From Leptolinea sp. UBA5203 (GTDB taxonomy: Bacteria > Chloroflexota > Anaerolineae > Anaerolineales > Anaerolineaceae), in contig DHVR01000025.1 of assembly GCA_002412765.1 (NCBI GenBank), positions 1-36,755 on the forward strand: DNA of 36,755 nucleotides. Reading direction: 5' to 3'. How positions within the stretch are numbered: position 1 is the first letter of the stretch; the number at the start of each line of letters is the position of its first letter. The notes under the pieces were generated by a model. That model did not search any database and was not told where the DNA came from. It saw only the letters and a list, made by a program, of their open reading frames with translations. A program made the translations under genes and the position numbers. Of this stretch, positions 7,926 through 16,488 are shown piece by piece.

Positions 7926-8957
7926 ATGAAAAACAGAGTCTTTTTTGCGTGTTTCATTCTGCTGCCTGCTTTGATTCTGTTGAGTTGCAGTTTGCTCTCA
8001 AGTTTTGATCCTCGAAAACCCATAAATGACAGGGAATCAGCAACCCAGCAAAATACCATGGATGAAATCCCAACCCCATCCAATCAATCCACCGCAACCC
8101 AATTAATCCCTGTGGATCAAAATCTAAAGATTGCTTTTATCGGGACGGGTTGGGCTGTGCCCGGTGCCGGTCCGGAAATCTTTTTGATGCATGCGGATGG
8201 CACTGGTATTGTTCCAGTCAGCCTGCATCGTGGATCGGATAACGAGGCTGCCTGGTCGCCGGATGGAAAGCAGATCCTCTTTTCCACCAACCGGGATGGT
8301 AATTATGAAATCTACATCATGGATGTTGATGGACAAAATCAGCGTCGCCTGACCAATGATCAGGCAAGCGATCATGACCCCAGCATGTCCAAAGATGGCA
8401 GGATCGTTTTCTGCTCTGATCGAGATGGCACCTATGATATTTTCATCATGAACGAAACGGGTGAAGAGGTGAGTAAACTGTTTGAACGGACTTCCTCGGA
8501 TCGATACCCAGTCTGGTCTCCGGATGGTACCCAAATTGCTTTTTCATCTTTTGGTGGGACAGAAGATTCAGGTATTTATATAATGGATATTGAGGGGATT
8601 TTACTGGCCCACGTAAGCGGTGCGTTTCACAACCCAGCCTGGTCTCCTGACGGAATGTTCCTTGCCATGGATGGAGAACCCGCAGGCTGTAAATTTGAAG
8701 TTTATATTATGAACGCTGATGGCACAGATGTGCATGCCGTGACCTCAAACCCGGCTGGCTGCGGGAGCTACAACAAACATCCCTCATGGTCGCCTGATGG
8801 GGAATGGTTGGTTTACTCCTCCCAAAATGATAACAACGAAACCAATATTTTTAAAATCAAAGTGGATGGAACCCAAGAAACTCAATTGACTGATTTTAAC
8901 GCGATGCCGGGCATTTTGGGCAAACCCCATGACCCGGTTTGGTCGCCTGTTCCGTAA
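7926..8957 (+). CDS. TolB/PD40-type beta-propeller lipoprotein
   Basis: The 343-residue protein has a signal peptide ending in lipobox LLSC, a polar Ser/Thr/Pro linker, then repeats of the form W-S-P-D-G...I-Y-I-M-D-x-D-G typical of PD40/TolB propellers. Five full repeats are visible. The last HDPVWSPVP stops after one strand, while the domain starts with the missing strands (KIAFIGTG..EIFLMHADG), which suggests a six-bladed propeller closed by N- and C-terminal strands. It would sit on the outer face of the cell as a binding or scaffold protein; the partner is unknown. No tol/pal genes are nearby. The upstream 273 bases hold the copA terminator and a weak inverted repeat TTGTC/GACAA at 7741-7756. 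Confidence 0.8.
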   Translation: MKNRVFFACFILLPALILLSCSLLSSFDPRKPINDRESATQQNTMDEIPTPSNQSTATQLIPVDQNLKIAFIGTGWAVPGAGPEIFLMHADGTGIVPVSLHRGSDNEAAWSPDGKQILFSTNRDGNYEIYIMDVDGQNQRRLTNDQASDHDPSMSKDGRIVFCSDRDGTYDIFIMNETGEEVSKLFERTSSDRYPVWSPDGTQIAFSSFGGTEDSGIYIMDIEGILLAHVSGAFHNPAWSPDGMFLAMDGEPAGCKFEVYIMNADGTDVHAVTSNPAGCGSYNKHPSWSPDGEWLVYSSQNDNNETNIFKIKVDGTQETQLTDFNAMPGILGKPHDPVWSPVP

Positions 8958-9105
8958 GGGGTTCTGAAAGGTTGTTTTCTTTCATTCAGGGAGAAAGAAT
9001 GGTTTAAATTTAATCCTCGCATCATCGGCTGTTAATCATGTAAAATGAGTTTGTTCATCCGACAACTTACCATTACTGGCCGTGGATGAATCAAACAGGA
9101 ATTAT

Positions 9106-10008
9106 ATGAGCTTCAGTCTCTCCGGATTGCCAGCCTTTGATTATCGCCAGCCAGCCAGCTTAAAAGAGGCTCTGGAGCTATTAAGCGCGGAAACGGCTGC
9201 CCAAGCTTATTCGGGGGGCACGGATCTTTTTCCGCGGATTCGCAGCCGGCAATTCCATCCTCACCTTCTGGTGGACCTAAAATCGATTCAAGATTTTCCT
9301 GCCACCCAGCTTACAAAGACCGGGGAGCTGCTAATCAACCCCCAAATCTCCCTGGCTCATTTGCTCCCCTGGTTGCATGATTTTGCAGGGGGAGAGGTGC
9401 TCTCTAGTGCCATCCTGCAATTGGGCACGCCTTCCTTGCGGAATCGAGCCACCCTGGCTGGAAACCTGTGCAATGCTTCCCCTGCGGCGGATAGTATTGC
9501 CCCTTTGATGGCTCTGAACAGCCGCCTGGTTTTACAAAGCTGCCAAACCAGCCGTGAAGTCCGGGTCGAGGATTTTTTGCTTTCTCCCGGGAAAACGGTT
9601 TGCAGACAGGATGAACTGCTAACAGCAATCATCCTCCCGATACAGCCAGCAAACAGTCGGGGTGTTTACCTAAAAATTGGCAGGAATCGTGCCGCCGACC
9701 TTTCCATTTGCGGTGTGGCTGTGCTGCTATCGCCTGATGAATCGGCGGTTTCCGGAACCAAAGCCGAGGTTGTGGTCAGTGGCGCCAACCCCATTCCGAT
9801 CAAAATATTAGCGGCAAGGGAATATCTTGCCGGATATCAGCCTGATCAGGCCGTATTCCAACACACTGCCCGCCTGGCTGCACAGGCTGTGCAGCCGATC
9901 AGCGATTTGCGCAGCAGCGCAGCATATCGCCAGGCCATGGTGTATGAACTCACTTTGCAGGCCCTGACGGCCTGTTTTACGGCATTTGGAGAAAAGCCCA
10001 TCCGATGA
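9106..10008 (+). CDS. Molybdenum hydroxylase, FAD-binding (medium) subunit
   Basis: The 300-residue protein is the FAD_binding_5 plus CO-dehydrogenase-flavoprotein C-terminal architecture. Visible motifs are AYSGGTDLFP near residue 40 and TLAGNLCNASPAADS near residue 119, the two FAD pyrophosphate loops of the xanthine dehydrogenase/CoxM family. It passes electrons from the 2Fe-2S subunit to FAD and then to NAD or another acceptor. The ATG at 9106 is chosen because AGGA lies just upstream; a GTG at 9082 would add eight residues. The stop overlaps the start of the next gene as ATGA. The order FAD, Fe-S, Mo is that of coxMSL-type operons. Confidence 0.9.
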   Translation: MSFSLSGLPAFDYRQPASLKEALELLSAETAAQAYSGGTDLFPRIRSRQFHPHLLVDLKSIQDFPATQLTKTGELLINPQISLAHLLPWLHDFAGGEVLSSAILQLGTPSLRNRATLAGNLCNASPAADSIAPLMALNSRLVLQSCQTSREVRVEDFLLSPGKTVCRQDELLTAIILPIQPANSRGVYLKIGRNRAADLSICGVAVLLSPDESAVSGTKAEVVVSGANPIPIKILAAREYLAGYQPDQAVFQHTARLAAQAVQPISDLRSSAAYRQAMVYELTLQALTACFTAFGEKPIR

Positions 10009-10490
10009 AAAGCGCAGCCATTACTTTAACGCTCAATCGACAGCTTGTGCATGCCCAGGTGCCTGTGCAGCAAACCTTGCTGTCCTTCCTGCGGGATGGA
10101 CAAAACCTTACTGCCACCAAGAGCGGATGCAACGGCGGGGAGTGCGGCGCCTGCATGGTGCTGCTGGATGACGAACCGGTCAATAGCTGTATGGTGCTGG
10201 CAGTGGAATGTGATCAGCACCGCGTGGACACCCTGGAGGGACTGAATGAAACACCCGGCATGCAAGCCTTGCAGAAAGCCTTTCTCGACGAAGGCGCTGT
10301 GCAATGCGGCTTTTGCACGCCCGGCATGCTGATCTCGTCCTATGCTTTGCTGCGTATTCATCCTTCCCCTACGGAAGAACAAATCATTCAAGCCATGTCC
10401 GGGAATTTGTGCCGCTGCACCGGATATCAGGTGATTGTCCAGGCCATTCAGCGGGCAGCCAGAGAATCCCTGGCGCCGAGGGGCACATGA
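10005..10490 (+). CDS. Molybdenum hydroxylase, 2Fe-2S (small) subunit
   Basis: The 161-residue protein has a plant-type ferredoxin domain with CNGGECGAC (Cys42, Cys47, Cys50) and Cys62, then a four-helix [2Fe-2S] domain with CGFC (101, 104) and CRC (136, 138). All eight ligands of the two clusters expected for XdhC/CoxS-type subunits are present. It relays electrons from the molybdenum site to FAD. It overlaps both neighbours by ATGA, so the three subunits are translationally coupled. Confidence 0.95.
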   Translation: MKSAAITLTLNRQLVHAQVPVQQTLLSFLRDGQNLTATKSGCNGGECGACMVLLDDEPVNSCMVLAVECDQHRVDTLEGLNETPGMQALQKAFLDEGAVQCGFCTPGMLISSYALLRIHPSPTEEQIIQAMSGNLCRCTGYQVIVQAIQRAARESLAPRGT

Positions 10491-12778
10491 GCTCGAGTTA
10501 CATTGGCAAGAATTATCCCCGGCGGGATGCACCAGCCAAAGTCAACGGAACGGCCCTATTTACCGACGATTTGCGCTTTGAACAAACCCCGCTTTACGGC
10601 AGAGTTCTGCGCAGTCCGCATGCGCATGCAGCCATCATTTCCATTGATCTATCCGCTGCTCAACAAGTCCCCGGCGTGCATGCTGTGCTGTGCGGGGCGG
10701 ATTTCCCACAAAAAATTGGCCTGTATCTGAAAGATCGAACGGTTTTTGCCATGGATCGGGTGCGTTATTGCGGGGAACCGGTTGCGGCGGTGGTTGCGGA
10801 TAGCGAGGAGATCGCTGAGCAGGCTTTGAACCTCATCCAGGTGGTTTATCAACCGCTTGAGGCCCTCTTTGACGCCGTGCAAGCCTTCCAGCCGGAAGCA
10901 CCTCTTCTGCACCCTGATCTTGCTTCATACGGGGTATCGGATTTTATTTTTCCCCGACCCGGCAGCAATATCTCCAATCATTTTAAAATTCGCAAAGGGA
11001 ATCCTGATGAACTATGGCCGCAATGTGCCGCTATCATTGAAGAGACTTTCCAGATCCCTCATATTCAACATACCCCGATCGAGACGCATAATGGCTGTGC
11101 CCAAGTAGCAGAAGACGGCAGTATTACCCTTTGGGCGGCGGTGCAGTCTCCTTTTGCCCAACAGGCCATGCTCTCGGATTGGCTGGGTATCCCCAAAGAA
11201 AAGGTACGTGTAATTGCGCCTTATCTGGGCGGCGGCTTTGGCAGTAAAGCCGGGGTCACCATGGAAGCCATCCCAGTGGCCATGGCGCTGAAAGTGCCTG
11301 GCCGGTTGGTGAAGTTTCGTCATACCCGCGAAGAAGAATTTTACGGCACATTTGTACGTCAGGCGTTGACCATCACCCTGAAATTGGGCTGCGATGCCAA
11401 TGGCAAGTTACTGGCCATGCAAAACACGATGTACTGGAATGGCGGAGCATTTACCGAGTATGGCGTGAACATCACCCGCGCGGCGGGATATAGCTGCACC
11501 GGGCCATATGCCATTCCGAATGTCACCGCGGACAGCTATTGTGTGTATACCAACCATCCCATCGGCGGGGCCTACCGCGGATTTGGCATGTCGGAGCTGC
11601 ACACGGGCATTGAACAGTGCATGGACATGCTGGCGGATGCCATGCAGATGGATCCATTAGCGTTCCGTTTACTGAACCTGATTAAAGCCGGGGATACGTT
11701 GGTCAATGGCATGCGCATGCATCCCCATGGGCTGGAAGAATGTTTAAAGGCAGTAGCCATCAAAATTGGCTGGCATGAGAATCTTTCTGTCACAGATCCC
11801 AATAAGCTGCGCGGCCGCGGATTGGCGGCTGTCTGGAAGGCGCCGGCCATGCCGATGACTGCCAGTTCCAATGCCCAACTTACCCTTTCGCAGGATGGGG
11901 TGAAGTTAAATATTGGCGGGCAGGAAATCGGGCAGGGGGTGTTTACGGCTGCCTTACAAATTGCGGGGGAGAGCTTGCAGATTCATCCCGATGAGATAAC
12001 CCTCGATGTACAAAATGATACCCTGACCCATGCCTACGAATGGCAGACGGTCGCCAGCCGGATCACCTGGAGCATGGGGAATGCCATCTCCCTGGCGGGA
12101 ACGCATGCCCGTCAGCAATTGATGGAAAAAGCGGCTAGAATCTGGGACGAATCCCCTGAGCAGGTGGGTATTCGAGAGGGTTTGGTTTTCTCCACCTTCT
12201 CAGAACGGGAGATGCCATACCGCGAGCTTTTTTTGCTGGAACCGGGAGAGATTATTGGCGATGGCCATTTCATGCCGGATTATCTGACCGGGATGGATCC
12301 TGAAACGGGCCAGGGGGAACATCCGGTGGTGCATTTCACCGTCGGCGCCCAGGCCTTTGAAGTGGAGATCGATACCCACAGCGGCCAGCTTGAAATTATC
12401 AATGCGGTATCGGCCTTCGATGTCGGCAAAGCCATCAATCCGCAGCTGGTAAAAGCGCAAATCGAGGGCGGCATGATGCAGGGTATCAGTTCTGCTTTGT
12501 TTGAAGAGCTACAGTTGGAGCAGGGCCAAATCCTCAACCCAAGTTTTGTGGATTACCGCATTGCCACTTTTGCTGATCTACCGCGGCAAATGCAAACTGT
12601 ACTGGTGGAAGTTCCCCAGGATGACGGCCCGTGGGGTGCCAGAGGCATCGGCGAGCACCCCATGATTCCCAGTATTGCCGCCCTGGCGAACGCCATTGCC
12701 AGAGCGTGCGGAAAGCGGCTGAAGAACCCGCCGTTTACGCCGGAAAAAATATATCTCATGCTGCATACAAAAAAATAA
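10487..12778 (+). CDS. Molybdenum hydroxylase, Mo-cofactor-binding (large) subunit, xanthine/aldehyde oxidase type
   Basis: The 763-residue subunit starts at ATG 10487, overlapping the previous stop by ATGA. The open frame extends upstream to 10304, but that part lies inside the Fe-S gene. It has the Ald_Xan_dh N-terminal domain (YPRRDAPAKVNG) and the Mo-cofactor motif GGGFGSK near residue 247. Near the C-terminus is GARGIGE, whose Glu matches the catalytic base of the family. At the position where form I CO dehydrogenases carry the AYxCSFR signature this protein has AYRGFGMSE, so it is not a CO dehydrogenase. Xanthine, nicotinate or an aldehyde are possible substrates; none can be chosen. 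No cofactor-insertion chaperone (XdhC/CoxI-like) lies in the window. Confidence 0.92.
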   Translation: MSSSYIGKNYPRRDAPAKVNGTALFTDDLRFEQTPLYGRVLRSPHAHAAIISIDLSAAQQVPGVHAVLCGADFPQKIGLYLKDRTVFAMDRVRYCGEPVAAVVADSEEIAEQALNLIQVVYQPLEALFDAVQAFQPEAPLLHPDLASYGVSDFIFPRPGSNISNHFKIRKGNPDELWPQCAAIIEETFQIPHIQHTPIETHNGCAQVAEDGSITLWAAVQSPFAQQAMLSDWLGIPKEKVRVIAPYLGGGFGSKAGVTMEAIPVAMALKVPGRLVKFRHTREEEFYGTFVRQALTITLKLGCDANGKLLAMQNTMYWNGGAFTEYGVNITRAAGYSCTGPYAIPNVTADSYCVYTNHPIGGAYRGFGMSELHTGIEQCMDMLADAMQMDPLAFRLLNLIKAGDTLVNGMRMHPHGLEECLKAVAIKIGWHENLSVTDPNKLRGRGLAAVWKAPAMPMTASSNAQLTLSQDGVKLNIGGQEIGQGVFTAALQIAGESLQIHPDEITLDVQNDTLTHAYEWQTVASRITWSMGNAISLAGTHARQQLMEKAARIWDESPEQVGIREGLVFSTFSEREMPYRELFLLEPGEIIGDGHFMPDYLTGMDPETGQGEHPVVHFTVGAQAFEVEIDTHSGQLEIINAVSAFDVGKAINPQLVKAQIEGGMMQGISSALFEELQLEQGQILNPSFVDYRIATFADLPRQMQTVLVEVPQDDGPWGARGIGEHPMIPSIAALANAIARACGKRLKNPPFTPEKIYLMLHTKK

Positions 12779-12813
12779 GCATGATTCGGAATAGCCTCCG
12801 ATCATGCTTATTT
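12773..12813. terminator. Bidirectional terminator between the Mo-hydroxylase operon and cheW
   Basis: A long stem pairs 12773-12790 with 12797-12813 (17 pairs, one bulged T) around the loop ATAGCC. It has A-rich sequence on its left and T-rich sequence on its right, so it can act for both convergent transcripts. The stop codon of the large subunit is inside the left arm. Confidence 0.8.
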
Positions 12814-12832
12814 CAATTATTCTCAAACGAAG

Positions 12833-13279
12833 TTAAATTTCTTGTAAGGCCAATTTTTCCTTCATCGATAATACTTCGGCCAGATCCAATAGGATAATCA
12901 AACGGCCTTCCAGGCGGGCAATACCCGTAATATATTGGGTGTCGATGGTATTAAACATGGAGGGCGGGGGTTCGATGACATCATCCGAGACGGTGAGCAC
13001 TTCAGACACACCATCTACGATCATGCCGACTTTCATGCCGCTCATGTTGACCACCACGACTCGGGTTTCCTTGGTCTCTTCTTTGACTTGTATACTGAGT
13101 CGTTTTCGTAAATCAATTACCGGTAAGACGGTACCCCGTAAATTGGTTACCCCTTCCACAAAGGAGGGAGCCTGCGGCATGCGGGTAATTTCCTGCATCT
13201 TAACAATGCTTTCCACCGCGTCAATACCGACACCAAAAAACTCCGTACCCAATTCAAATACTACCAACTGTCGTTCCAT
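12833..13279 (-). CDS. cheW: CheW-like chemotaxis coupling protein
   Basis: The 148-residue protein is a single CheW domain: the N-terminal strand LVVFELGTEFFGVGIDAVESI, the conserved VTNLRGTVLPVIDLRKRL and the C-terminal ITGIARLEGRLIILLDL are typical. CheW links receptors to the kinase CheA. AGGAG lies about 9 bases before the ATG. The gene is alone: there is no cheA, receptor or response regulator in the window, so it may serve a distant cluster or a non-motility signalling array. It converges with the Mo-hydroxylase operon. Confidence 0.9.
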   Translation of the reverse strand: MERQLVVFELGTEFFGVGIDAVESIVKMQEITRMPQAPSFVEGVTNLRGTVLPVIDLRKRLSIQVKEETKETRVVVVNMSGMKVGMIVDGVSEVLTVSDDVIEPPPSMFNTIDTQYITGIARLEGRLIILLDLAEVLSMKEKLALQEI

Positions 13280-13537
13280 AGTTTAAACTCCTAAAATGGC
13301 AAACCCATTAAAAATGATCCAATTTCCTTGATGTGGTTCTATTTTCACGTTTTAAGCCTAACTTGTCCATAAATTAAAGATGAAATTAAAATGAAAGCCG
13401 GATGAAGTAAATCTGTATAACCAGAATCCTTAATTTTCAAGTTCATGTTTTTTTCTCCTCCATTTTCGCTTGAGATGCATGATGGTGTAATCACCGATTT
13501 GTGCGCTAAAGAAATTGAATGGTTTATAGCCGGCACA

Positions 13538-13556
13538 GGGCATCCGCCGGATGCCC
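13538..13556. repeat. Hairpin repeat, 9-bp arms, copy 2
   Basis: GGGCATCCG (13538-13546), C, CGGATGCCC (13548-13556) is the same design as the element at 2277-2295: outer GGGC/GCCC conserved, central C conserved, right flank CTA conserved. The five inner bases of each arm differ between the copies but remain fully paired. Confidence 0.7.
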
Positions 13557-13625
13557 CTACGTTGCATTTTCATAATAATTTTTGATCTTCCAGTCGCACA
13601 AACCTCAGAGAGAGGTTTGATTTTT

Positions 13626-13661
13626 CCTCCCCTATTTTCGCTTTCCAGAAAATGGGGGAGG
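13626..13661. repeat. Inverted repeat with 14-bp arms
   Basis: CCTCCCCTATTTTC (13626-13639) pairs with GAAAATGGGGGAGG (13648-13661) with one mismatch, around the loop GCTTTCCA. No gene is attached to it. It is probably a dispersed intergenic repeat of this lineage rather than a terminator, as no T-run follows. Confidence 0.65.
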
Positions 13662-13927
13662 TGCAGGAGGGGGACTTACAGCTGGGAAAAGGAGACAAGC
13701 ATGAGGTAATCAATCCGCTGGATGGTAAAACAAAAGCAATCGATGTTAAATGCAAAGCGGCTTGAACCTCTTCGGGCATTACAATCCCCCCCAACCCCCC
13801 CGACCTCGGGAGGGCTGTGATCTTGATATTATTAACAAAATCAAAATTCCATGGTAAATACAATGGAAAACTCAGCCAGTGTTTGGATTGATTCCGAAAA
13901 AATAATACGGGGCTTCTATGTAGGAAT

Positions 13928-13961
13928 AAAAAAAGATTGGTCACAACGAGCATGACCAATC
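13928..13961 (-). terminator. Terminator of the lysC-asd operon
   Basis: Read on the minus strand, a perfect 9-bp stem GATTGGTCA/TGACCAATC (13953-13961 and 13935-13943) with a nine-base loop is followed by a run of seven T (A7 at 13928-13934 on the plus strand). It lies 22 bases after the asd stop. Confidence 0.85.
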
Positions 13962-13983
13962 TTTTGATTAAGATAGAGACAAA

Positions 13984-15036
13984 TCAGGATAAATAACCCA
14001 TTTTATGCAGGACTTCGGCATTATAAACCGAACCGCCGGCTGCACCCCGGATGGTGTTGTGGCTGTTGATGACCATCTTCAAATCAAAGAGCGGATCTTC
14101 GCGTAAGCGGCCCACCACGGTGGTCATGCCCTTGCCGGTCATGCGGTCCATGCGCGGTTGGGGACGGTCATTTTCTGTGCGGTACAGCATCACCGGAACC
14201 GGAGAAGACGGCAGATTTTGGCTGATTTCAGGACCCTGATAGCTGCGGATGACTTGGATGGCATCTTCAACACTGGCTTTATTCTTCAAAGCTACGGATG
14301 CGCAGACCATGTGTCCATCGGTCACGGCCACACGATTGGTGTGGGCGGAAATGACAAAGGAAGCATCGACAATCTTTTTACCATCAAAAGCGCCCAACAT
14401 TTTGAGTGGTTCAATTTCCACTTTATGTTCTTCGCCGCCGATGTAGGGGATGACGTTATCCAAAATATCCATGGAAGGCACACCCGGATAGCCGGCGCCC
14501 GAAAGAGCCTGCATGGAAACGACAAAGGCTTTTTCAATACCGAAGGCATCCAACAGGGCTTTGAAAGCCACGGTGATGCCGGTACTGGTGCAGTTGGAGT
14601 TGGTGACAATGCCGCCTTTCCAACCGCGATCTTTACGCTGAATGTCCACTAATTTGGCGTGGTCGGCATTCACTTCCGGAATGAGAATGGGGACGTCCGC
14701 GGCCATGCGGTAGGCAGAGGCATTGGAGAAGACCATGCTGCCTTTGACAGCGAAATCGGCTTCCACAGTCAGGGCAATATCCGCGGGTAAGGCGGAGAAA
14801 ATGACTAATTCATCCACTTGAGCCGGATCTGTGGCAACCACCTTGATGTTCTTTGCCCATTCTGGCATCGGGTCCGCCAATAACCAGCGGCAAGTGTCCC
14901 CGTAGCGAGTGCCAATAGTTCGATCAGAACCAGTGAGACAGACGACTTCAAAGAGGGGATGTTGGTCGAGCAACTGGACAAATCGTTGTCCTACACTGCC
15001 TGTTGCACCTAAAATTGCTGCTGGTATTTTTTTCAT
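13984..15036 (-). CDS. asd: Aspartate-semialdehyde dehydrogenase
   Basis: The 350-residue enzyme reduces aspartyl phosphate to aspartate semialdehyde with NADPH, the branch point to Lys, Thr and Met. The nucleotide loop GATGSVG is at residues 10-16. The catalytic cysteine is Cys149 in NSNCTSTG, and the substrate/base segment RVAVTDGH follows later. The sequence style (RYGDTCRWLLADPMPEW, SNCTSTG) is that of the archaeal/fungal ASADH branch rather than the shorter E. coli type. GGAG lies 7 bases before the ATG. It follows lysC by 21 bases on the same strand, so the two are co-transcribed and encode consecutive steps. A terminator closes the operon. Confidence 0.94.
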   Translation of the reverse strand: MKKIPAAILGATGSVGQRFVQLLDQHPLFEVVCLTGSDRTIGTRYGDTCRWLLADPMPEWAKNIKVVATDPAQVDELVIFSALPADIALTVEADFAVKGSMVFSNASAYRMAADVPILIPEVNADHAKLVDIQRKDRGWKGGIVTNSNCTSTGITVAFKALLDAFGIEKAFVVSMQALSGAGYPGVPSMDILDNVIPYIGGEEHKVEIEPLKMLGAFDGKKIVDASFVISAHTNRVAVTDGHMVCASVALKNKASVEDAIQVIRSYQGPEISQNLPSSPVPVMLYRTENDRPQPRMDRMTGKGMTTVVGRLREDPLFDLKMVINSHNTIRGAAGGSVYNAEVLHKMGYLS

Positions 15037-15057
15037 TTCATTTCTCCATAAAAAGTG

Positions 15058-16488
15058 TTAGTTTTTAAGAATCAGCGCATGAATGGCATGCACTGCCTTT
15101 TTCAGGTCCTGTTCAATCACAACCAAACTGATGGATACTTCCGATGATCCCTGGGCAATGGCGACGACATTAACCCCGGCATCTCCAAGGGCGCTGAAGA
15201 TTTTTCCGGAAATGCCCGCCGTATGGGCCATGCCAGCCCCGACGATGGTGACGATGGCAGCCGATCCGGTTTTAGATACGCTGTCGATGTCACGGCGTCG
15301 AATTTCACTGGCAAAGGTCTTTTCCAGAGCAGCAATCACTTTCGCGGATGATTTTTGGGGTACCGCAAAGGTAATGGTCTGCTCGGAGGAGGACTGGGTA
15401 ATCATGGGTACGCTGGTGCCGGTTTCGGCTACAGCGCTGAAGGTGCGGGCAGCCACACCGGGCACGCCCAGCATACCGCGGCCTTCGATACTGAGTAAAT
15501 CAATATCCCGAATAGCTGTGACGGCTTTGATGCCGCCTTTTTTGATTTCGCGGGTGGTCACCAGACGAGTGCCTGGATGCTGCGGATTGAAGGTATTGCA
15601 AACCCGTAAGCCGGTGTTGGATTCAATGATCGGGCGGATGGTCTTGGGATGCAGCACTTTAGCGCCATAATAGGCCAATTCAGCTACTTCCTTGAAGGTT
15701 AATTCTGGGATGGTCAGGGCGTCTTCCACCAAGCGCGGGTCAGCGGACATGACCCCATCCACGTCCGTCCAGATCCAAACATCATTGGCATGCACAGCGG
15801 CGGAAAGGATGGCTGCAGAATAATCGCTTCCGCCGCGGCCCAGGGTGGTAATGACCCCATCGGGGGTGGCGCCGATAAAGCCGGTCACCACTGGAGTAAA
15901 GCCTTTGGACATCAGGGGTTGGAGAATTTCATCACATTGTTGTTCAGTAATTTTAAAATCCGGTTGGGCGTTCTGAAAGCAATCATCGGTTCTGATGAGC
16001 TGTGTTGAATCCACGGCACTGGAGAGAATCCCCTGCGAGGTTAAAACTGCACTCAGGATTCGAACTGCCAGACGCTCTCCCATAGAGGCGACTGCATCCC
16101 AAGTACGCGGGGAGGCTTCGCGCAAAATGGTGATGGCCTTGCAGGTTTCGCGTAATTCTTCTGTTAACTCAGTGATCTGAGACTCAACGGTTTGTTTTAA
16201 TTCAGGCATGAGGGAAATGTAAGCTAAGATCGAATGATGCTTCTCTTTTAATTCCTGTACAGCTGATCTTACTTTTTCCCGATCCCCAGTGATGGCCAGG
16301 TCCACAGTTTCAAGTAAAAAATTAGTCACACCTGCCATGGCAGAAGTAACCACGATCACATTGCGCCATTCTTTTTTGGCGTCAAGTACAATTTGAGCGA
16401 CCTGGAGCATCGCCTGGGCGTTTCCCACGGATGTTCCGCCAAATTTCATTACCAGGGTCTGGTTTTCGGTAGGGTTCGTTTGTTTCAT
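15058..16488 (-). CDS. lysC: Aspartate kinase with C-terminal ACT domains
   Basis: The 476-residue enzyme phosphorylates aspartate with ATP. The kinase domain begins with KFGGTSVG at residues 15-22 and carries GRGGSDYSAA and WTDVDGVMSADPR, the substrate and ATP segments. Two ACT domains occupy roughly the last 160 residues (around GVPGVAARTFSAVAE and VGAGMAHTAGISGKIFSALGD), which implies feedback control by lysine and/or threonine. An in-frame GTG at 16503 would add five residues; ATG 16488, with GAG about 8 bases upstream, is preferred. It is monofunctional, and a separate homoserine dehydrogenase lies at 28.97 kb. A TATAAT box lies on the minus strand at 16539-16544, about 50 bases before the start. 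Confidence 0.94.
   Translation of the reverse strand: MKQTNPTENQTLVMKFGGTSVGNAQAMLQVAQIVLDAKKEWRNVIVVTSAMAGVTNFLLETVDLAITGDREKVRSAVQELKEKHHSILAYISLMPELKQTVESQITELTEELRETCKAITILREASPRTWDAVASMGERLAVRILSAVLTSQGILSSAVDSTQLIRTDDCFQNAQPDFKITEQQCDEILQPLMSKGFTPVVTGFIGATPDGVITTLGRGGSDYSAAILSAAVHANDVWIWTDVDGVMSADPRLVEDALTIPELTFKEVAELAYYGAKVLHPKTIRPIIESNTGLRVCNTFNPQHPGTRLVTTREIKKGGIKAVTAIRDIDLLSIEGRGMLGVPGVAARTFSAVAETGTSVPMITQSSSEQTITFAVPQKSSAKVIAALEKTFASEIRRRDIDSVSKTGSAAIVTIVGAGMAHTAGISGKIFSALGDAGVNVVAIAQGSSEVSISLVVIEQDLKKAVHAIHALILKN

Larger units (their letters stand above)
13280..13983. other. Non-coding repeat-rich stretch between cheW and asd
   Basis: These 704 bases contain no ORF that looks like a protein gene. 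They hold a 9-bp-arm hairpin (13538-13556), a 7-bp stem AAACCTC/GAGGTTT near 13603-13621, a 14-bp-arm hairpin (13626-13661), two C7 runs separated by AA (13786-13801) followed by GACCTCGGGAGGG, and the asd terminator (13928-13961). A motif similar to the left arm of the 14-bp hairpin (CTCCTCCATTTTCGCTT) also occurs near 13456-13472. The stretch looks like accumulated dispersed intergenic repeats. Confidence 0.65.

Noticed and set aside
10304..10486. N-terminal extension of the Mo subunit ORF
   Set aside because: The frame is open but lies inside the Fe-S subunit gene; the ATGA overlap at 10487 gives the family-typical N-terminus.
12439..12700. Possible CO dehydrogenase identity for the Mo subunit
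   Set aside because: The AYxCSFR active-site signature is absent and AYRGFGMSE is found instead (near 11570), so only the broader xanthine/aldehyde oxidase family is claimed.
13345..13536. 63-codon minus-strand ORF
   Set aside because: No ribosome site and no protein-like pattern; it lies in the repeat-rich non-coding stretch.
13783..13814. CRISPR-like or G-quadruplex element at the C7 runs
   Set aside because: There are only two runs, with no spacer-repeat periodicity and not four G-tracts in either strand of suitable spacing.
13570..13959. 129-codon minus-strand ORF between cheW and asd
   Set aside because: It runs straight through the hairpin repeats, the C7 tracts and the asd terminator, its product is low in recognisable structure, and no ribosome site fits. 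It is most likely a chance frame.
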